Positions 58,884-64,000 of a stretch of 64,000 nt of DNA are shown in pieces. Made by a program: the position numbers and the translations under genes. Position 1 is the first letter of the stretch, and each line of letters opens with the position of its first letter. The notes beneath the pieces were generated by a model that was given only the letters and a program-made list of their open reading frames with translations, searched no databases and was not told the origin of the DNA. The stretch is from Paragordius varius (lineage: Eukaryota; Nematomorpha): the NCBI GenBank assembly GCA_964247055.1, contig OZ176059.1, positions 3,348,001 through 3,412,000 of the forward strand. Direction: 5' to 3'.

Positions 58884-61800
58884 AAACAGCTGATTAAAGT
58901 CTCTAAGAAAGTAATTTCTGAAAGTTTTTTGAAAGTTCATAATTATTTGCAAGAAAAAAACGAAAAAAATGAAAAAAATTAAAAAAATGATTAAAACAGC
59001 TGATTTGGGATAAATTGTTATAATTAAGAAAAAAGGGTTTTTTTAATAATCTAAAAAATATGACTAAAATTGACAAAAACTGAATAAAAAATGCTTGAAA
59101 CAGCTGATTTTAAAAAAATTAATAAAAATTCTACCAAAAACAGCTCTTCACATTAAAATATTTAAATTTAAAATTAAATTAATTCTTTTTTAAATTTATT
59201 TTAAATTTTTTCAAAAAATTATTATTTGCTCTCATCGATGAGATTGGTCATGACTCAGCTGTTTCGGTTATTAGGAACCCTGAAACAGATGATCAAAATT
59301 TCTAAAGTAATTTCAGAAAGTTTTGAAATTTATTAATTCTTTTTTATGAAAAATAAGCAAAAAATTTGTTAAAAATATTAATTGATAATTTTTGATAAAA
59401 ACTGACAAAAACTGACAAAATTGTTTGAAACTGCTGTTTTTAATATATTTTTTTTTAAAAAAAGCCGTTTTCCGAAGAAAAATTCAGAAAAACGAAAAAA
59501 GTAACAAAAGTTGCGTAAAACAGCTGATTTGGATAAAAATTTAAAAAATTGGCAAAAACTGACAAAACTGAATAAACATTGTTTGAAACAGCTGATTTGA
59601 GTTAAAATTGTTCAAAATACAAAAAATCCGACAAAAATTGAATAAAAACTCATTAAAACAGCTGATTTGATAAAATAATTAAGAAAAAAAATATCCGACA
59701 AAATTTAATAAAAAATGCTTGAAACAACTGATTATGATAAAAAAAATTAATTAAATCTACAAATACAGCTGATATTACTCTAAAAAGTTTTAAAATTAAA
59801 TTTATTAGATTTTCTTTTATCAAAATTTTTCTTAAAAAAATATGGAATTTAAATTTTGCCCTCATCGATGAGATTGGTCATGATTCAGCTGTTTCTGTCA
59901 TCAAAAACCCTGCTGAAAAACAGCTGATCAAAATTTTTAAGAAAGTAATTTCAGAATTTTTGTTAAAAAGAATTAAATATGTTTAAACATTTGTTTTTGA
60001 TATAATTTTTAAGAAAAAAAGCTGTTTTTGAAAATTTTAAAAAATTGATAAAAACTGACAAAATATTTATTAGTCAGCTGTTTCAGTTATAAAAAACCCT
60101 GAAAAACACCTGAAAGTCTCCAAGAAAGTAATTTAAAGTTTTTTTAAAATAATATCTATAATTGTGACAAAAAACGAAAAAAAATAAAAAAACAGCTGTT
60201 TTCAGAACAAAAATACAAAATATCCGTGAATTGAATAAAAATTGTTTGAAACAAGTGATAAAATTGTTAAAAAATCTAAAAAAAACAGCTGATAACACTG
60301 TAAAAAGTTAAAAAATCTATTTTATCAGATATTTTTTTAATTTTAATGGACTGACGTGGCTTTCGCCCTTATAGATGAGATTGGACATGACTCAGCTGTT
60401 TCTGTCATCAGAAATCCAGCTGAAGAACAGCTGATTAGAGTCTCTAAGAAAGTAATTTTTAAGGAGAAAAAATTTATTTTTTAAAAAACAGCTCAGTAAA
60501 AATAGCTGATTTTATTAAAAAATAGGAAAACAGCTGTTTTTGTTGAAAAATTAAAAAAAGGATGAAAAAATGATAAAAAGAATACAATTTTCTTGTTTTA
60601 GTTTTCAGGAATCCTGCTGAAAAACAGCTGATCAAAGTTTCTAGAAAGGTTATTTAAGAAAGTTTTTTTTGAAAGAAATTAATAAGAATTTTAAAATAAC
60701 TTTATTGAAACAGTTGACTTTATTAAAAAAATGGAAGTAACAGCTGTTTTTGGAAGAAAAATACATAAAACGTAAAAAATTGAATTAAAATTGTTTGAAA
60801 CAGCTGATTTGGCTAAAATTCTAATAATATGAGAAAAAACTATCAAAAATTGAATCAAAATTGTTTAAAACAGATTTGAGCTGAAATTGTTAAAAAATCT
60901 ACAAAAAAACAGCTGATAATACTGTAAAAAGTTAAAAATCTAATTTATCAGATATTTTTTTAATTTTAATGGAGTTCTGATGTGGCTTTTGCACTCATCA
61001 ATGAGATTGGACATGACTCAGCTGTTTCTGTAATCAGAAATCGAGCTGAAAAACAGCTGATTAAAGTCTCCAAGAAAGTAATTTATATTTTTTTGTAAAA
61101 ATATATATTTTATGACAAAAAAACGCAAAAAAACCGTAAAAAATTGATAAAAATTCAAAAAAATGACAAAAACTGACAAAATTGAATAAAAATCGACTGA
61201 AACAGCTGATTTTGTAAAAATCTACAAAAAACAGCTGATAATACTCTAAAAAGTTTAAAAAAATTTAAAACAGCTAATTTTGCTTAAAAATTCATAAAAA
61301 ACAGCTGTTCATATCTAGTTTAGATCTAAAATTAATAGATTTTTTAGGTTTAAATTTTACACAAAATATTATTTAAATTAAGTTCCGCCCTCAACGATGA
61401 GATTGGACATGACTCAGCTGTTTCTGTCATAAGAAACCCTGAAAACAGCTGATTAAAGTTTCAAAGAAAGTAATTTTTGAGGATAAAAAATATATTTTTT
61501 TAAAAAAAATTAAATATGTTTAATTTAAAACATTTGTTTTTGATATAATTCTTTAAAAAAAAGGCTGTTTTTCTTAAAAATTTTAAAAAAATTGACAAAA
61601 ACTGACAAAATTATTAGTCAGCTGTTTCTGTCATTAGGAACCCTGAAAAACAGCTGATCAAAGTCTCAAAGAAAGTAATATAAAGTTTTTTTAAAAAAAA
61701 TCTATAATTGTGAGAAAAAACGAAAAAAAATGAAAAAACAGCTGTTTTCCCAAGAAAAATACATAAAAAGAAAAAAATTCAAAAAGTTGATTAAAACAGC

Positions 61801-62645
61801 TGATTTGGGTTAAATTGTTATAATTTGGACAAAAACTGACAATAATTATATAAAAATTGTTTGAAACAGCTGATTTTGTAAAAATCTACAAAATATGACA
61901 AAAACTAACAAAAATTAAAAAAAAATTTAAAACAGCTAATTTTGCTTAAAAATTCATAAAAAACAGCTGTTCATATCTAGTTTAGATCTAAAATTAATAG
62001 ATTTTTTAGGTTTAAATTTTACACAAAATATTATTTAAATTAAGTTTCGCCCACAACGATGAGATTGGTCATGACTCAGCTGTTTCTGTCATCAGGAACC
62101 CTGCTGAAAAACAGCTGATTAAAGTATCTAAGAAAGTAATAAAAAATTTGAATAAAAATTGTTTGAAACAGCTGATTTTCGAAAGAAAAATACAAAATAT
62201 ATATAAAAAATTGAATAAAAATTGATTGAAACAGTGGATTTTAATAAAATAATTAAAAAAATTTACAAAAAACAGCTGTTCATATCAAAAAGTTTTAATT
62301 TAAAATTAATGGATTTTTTTCGGTTAAAATTTTTCGCAAAAAAAATGGAATATAAATTTTGCCTTCATCGATAAGATAGGACATGACTCAGCTGTTTCGG
62401 TAATCAGGAACCCTGAAAAACAGCTGATTCAAGTTTCTAAAAGGGTAATTTTTGAGAAAAATTTGATATGAATTAATATAATTTAAATCTCATAAAGAAA
62501 AAACAGCTGATTTATAAAAATATTTGAAAATAATTCATCAGAATTTGATTTTATCGATAAAAAATTTGACAAAAATATTGAATACTCAGCTGTTTTTGTC
62601 ATTAAAAACCATGAAAAACAGCTGATCATTTAAGAAGGTTATTAA
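58884..62645 (+). repeat. Second array of exon 18 copies (about twelve)
   Basis: Copies of the exon 18 3' part lie at about 58884, 59228, 59857, 60070, 60348, 60604, 60968, 61383, 61615, 62045, 62357 and 62583, spaced 200-450 nt. By eye those at 59857, 60348, 60968, 61615, 62045 and 62357 keep the frame and a GTAAT donor. Several carry an in-frame extra Ala codon (RNPAEKQL). Those at 59228 and 61383 are frameshifted. The array is collinear with the intron after exon 18. Confidence 0.93.
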
Positions 62646-62898
62646 AGTTTCTTTTTTAAAAAAACATTTTTATAAAAAAAAACGAAAAAATGAATTAAAC
62701 AGTTTTATTTTAAAATAAAAGAGAAAAATTGATAAAAATTTAAAAATGAAGAATACACCTGTGTTTATTAGTAATAACAACAGCTGATTAAAAGGTTTTT
62801 AATAAATAATATTTACAGTTTGTAAAAAAAATACAGTTCCTAAAATTGACAAAAACAGCTGTTTTTTCAAAAAATGCCACATATTATTTTAAAGCAGC

Positions 62899-62901
<3 letters not shown>

Positions 62902-62944
<43 letters not shown>
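62902..62944. repeat. AT dinucleotide microsatellite
   Basis: About 20 AT units following CAGCTGATGT, in the second copy of the gene. Confidence 0.95.
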
Positions 62945-62947
<3 letters not shown>

Positions 62948-63387
62948 GGAAAAAATTTATATATAAAATTAAAAAATTCGATAATTTAATATTTTTAAAA
63001 TAAAGTTATAAATTACTAACTATTTTTAAATTATATTATTAATATACAAAAATAACCTTAACTTTATTATTTGTTTCTAATATATATTAAAATTTTAATA
63101 TATATATATATTTTTTTTCAAAAACTATTAAATATAATTATAAATAAATATTTAAAAAAAAATAATTATATATTATAATACATAAATTTATTAAAATTTT
63201 TAAATATTTATAAATATTTTTTTGGAAAAACTATTAAATATAATTATAATTGTATATTAACAATTAAAAAATAAATTTAAACAATTATAAATATAAAAAT
63301 AAAATATTAATAAATAAAGTAATTAAATATTTCAAATATATAATTAAAATAATAAATATATATAATTTTTTCTTATAATTATTTTAG

Positions 63388-63541
63388 AAACCATTATCAT
63401 CTGATGCCGAGATAAAATCAGGTGATCTGCCCCCATTTTCGCACACATTCATCCCATCAGCTGCATCTGGTTTTGGAAAATTTCAAACAGCTGTTCCAAC
63501 AAATAATAATAATTTTCAAATTCCTACTGATTATGATTTCG
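63388..63541 (+). CDS. Copy of CBM14 gene exon 19 in a downstream partial duplicate
   Basis: The acceptor TTTTAG, phase (0 to 1) and donor GATTTCG|GTATTT are preserved over 154 nt, against 166 nt in the original. The 12-nt difference is a clean loss of four codons (Ile-Gly-Asn-Asn region). Changes include AETK to AEIK and TDFRKF to SGFGKF, and several silent ones. No frame break, so it may belong to an expressed paralogue continuing past the window; upstream exons of that paralogue were not found. Confidence 0.7.
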
Positions 63542-63885
63542 GTATTTATTTTATTTATAAACAGCTGTTATTTATTTTAAAACAGCTGTTTTCAGATAAT
63601 ATATGTATAGTTTAAATATATTTTAATTAAATTTTTTTAATTTATTTGAATTAAGTTTTAAAACAGCTGTATATATATATATATATATATATATTGATAA
63701 TTTCGTCAAAATATTTTTATTTATATTAATTATTTTATTTTTGAAAAAATAATATAATTTTAAAAACAGCTGTAAAAGATTGAATAAAAAATAATTTTCA
63801 AATTCCTACTGATTATGATTTCGGTAATTATTTATTTTTCCTAAAACAGCTGATATTTTATTAAATTCCTAAAACAGCTGTTTTC

Positions 63886-63922
<37 letters not shown>

Positions 63923-64000
63923 TTTTTTAATTTATAACAGCTGTTTTCAGAATATATATATGTATAACTTAATTTTTTTATATATCTTATCTATATATAT
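63542..64000 (+). repeat. Duplicated intron 19 with an exon-edge echo
   Basis: Collinear with 45288-45450: AAACAGCTGTTTTCAGATAA, ATATGTATA and, at the window end, TTTTTTATATATCTTATCTA. An echo of the exon 19 end (TTTTCAAATTCCTACTGATT) sits at about 63792-63826. AT runs at 63670-63694 and 63888-63917. Confidence 0.8.

Overview
The window reads as nuclear DNA of an animal with an extremely AT-rich, intron-heavy genome. Introns and spacers are almost pure A/T, while exons have mixed composition. The exons encode an ER-resident thioredoxin-fold chaperone ending in RDEL, a small secreted and probably GPI-anchored protein, and a long secreted protein ending in a chitin-binding peritrophin-A (CBM14) domain. 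A moulting invertebrate is likely. My best guess is a nematode, because acceptors are TTTTAG-like and donors are loose (GTAAAT, GTTTTT). No sequence here fixes the taxon, so this is an inference.

Layout. (1) 1-9734, + strand: an ERp44 gene, with its start outside the window. It has a Gln/Asn-rich repeated N-terminal exon, the thioredoxin exon with a CPFS motif, the rest of the first thioredoxin domain plus the next domain, and a terminal exon ending RDEL. (2) 9735-17479: intergenic, packed with short-motif arrays. (3) 17480-19466, - strand: a four-exon gene for a protein of about 110 residues with a signal peptide, a Pro/Ala-rich middle and a hydrophobic C-terminus. (4) 19467-22350: AT-rich spacer without visible genes. 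(5) 22428-55251, + strand: a 30-exon gene. I traced every intron phase by eye. The exons sum to 2508 nt, or 835 residues plus stop. The product has a signal peptide, a long low-complexity region with many N-glycosylation sequons, and a CBM14 domain at about residues 780-835. (6) 55252-64000: echoes of the last exon, then a rearranged partial second copy of the chitin-binding gene. It holds a CBM14 exon fragment joined to the exon-18 region and exon 19, and it runs off the window.

Two features stand out. First, exon edges are 'echoed' into the adjoining intron. The first 25-60 nt of an exon, with its acceptor, recurs several times upstream of the real exon, or the last 25-120 nt, with its donor, recurs downstream. 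This occurs at more than ten exon boundaries in both + strand genes and even beyond a stop codon. Second, one octamer family, CAG-N-Y-GAT (CAGCTGAT, CAGGTGAT, CAGATGAT, CAGACGAT), with the close relative CAGCTGTT, saturates exons, introns and spacers. It forms two opposed arrays of its CAGACGAT form at 1.07-2.76 kb and 12.6-15.0 kb. It often lies exactly on splice junctions and lies inside most echo units. I regard the echo and octamer system as the most likely undescribed biology here.

All gene models come from manual reading of frames and splice phases. No transcript or database evidence was available.
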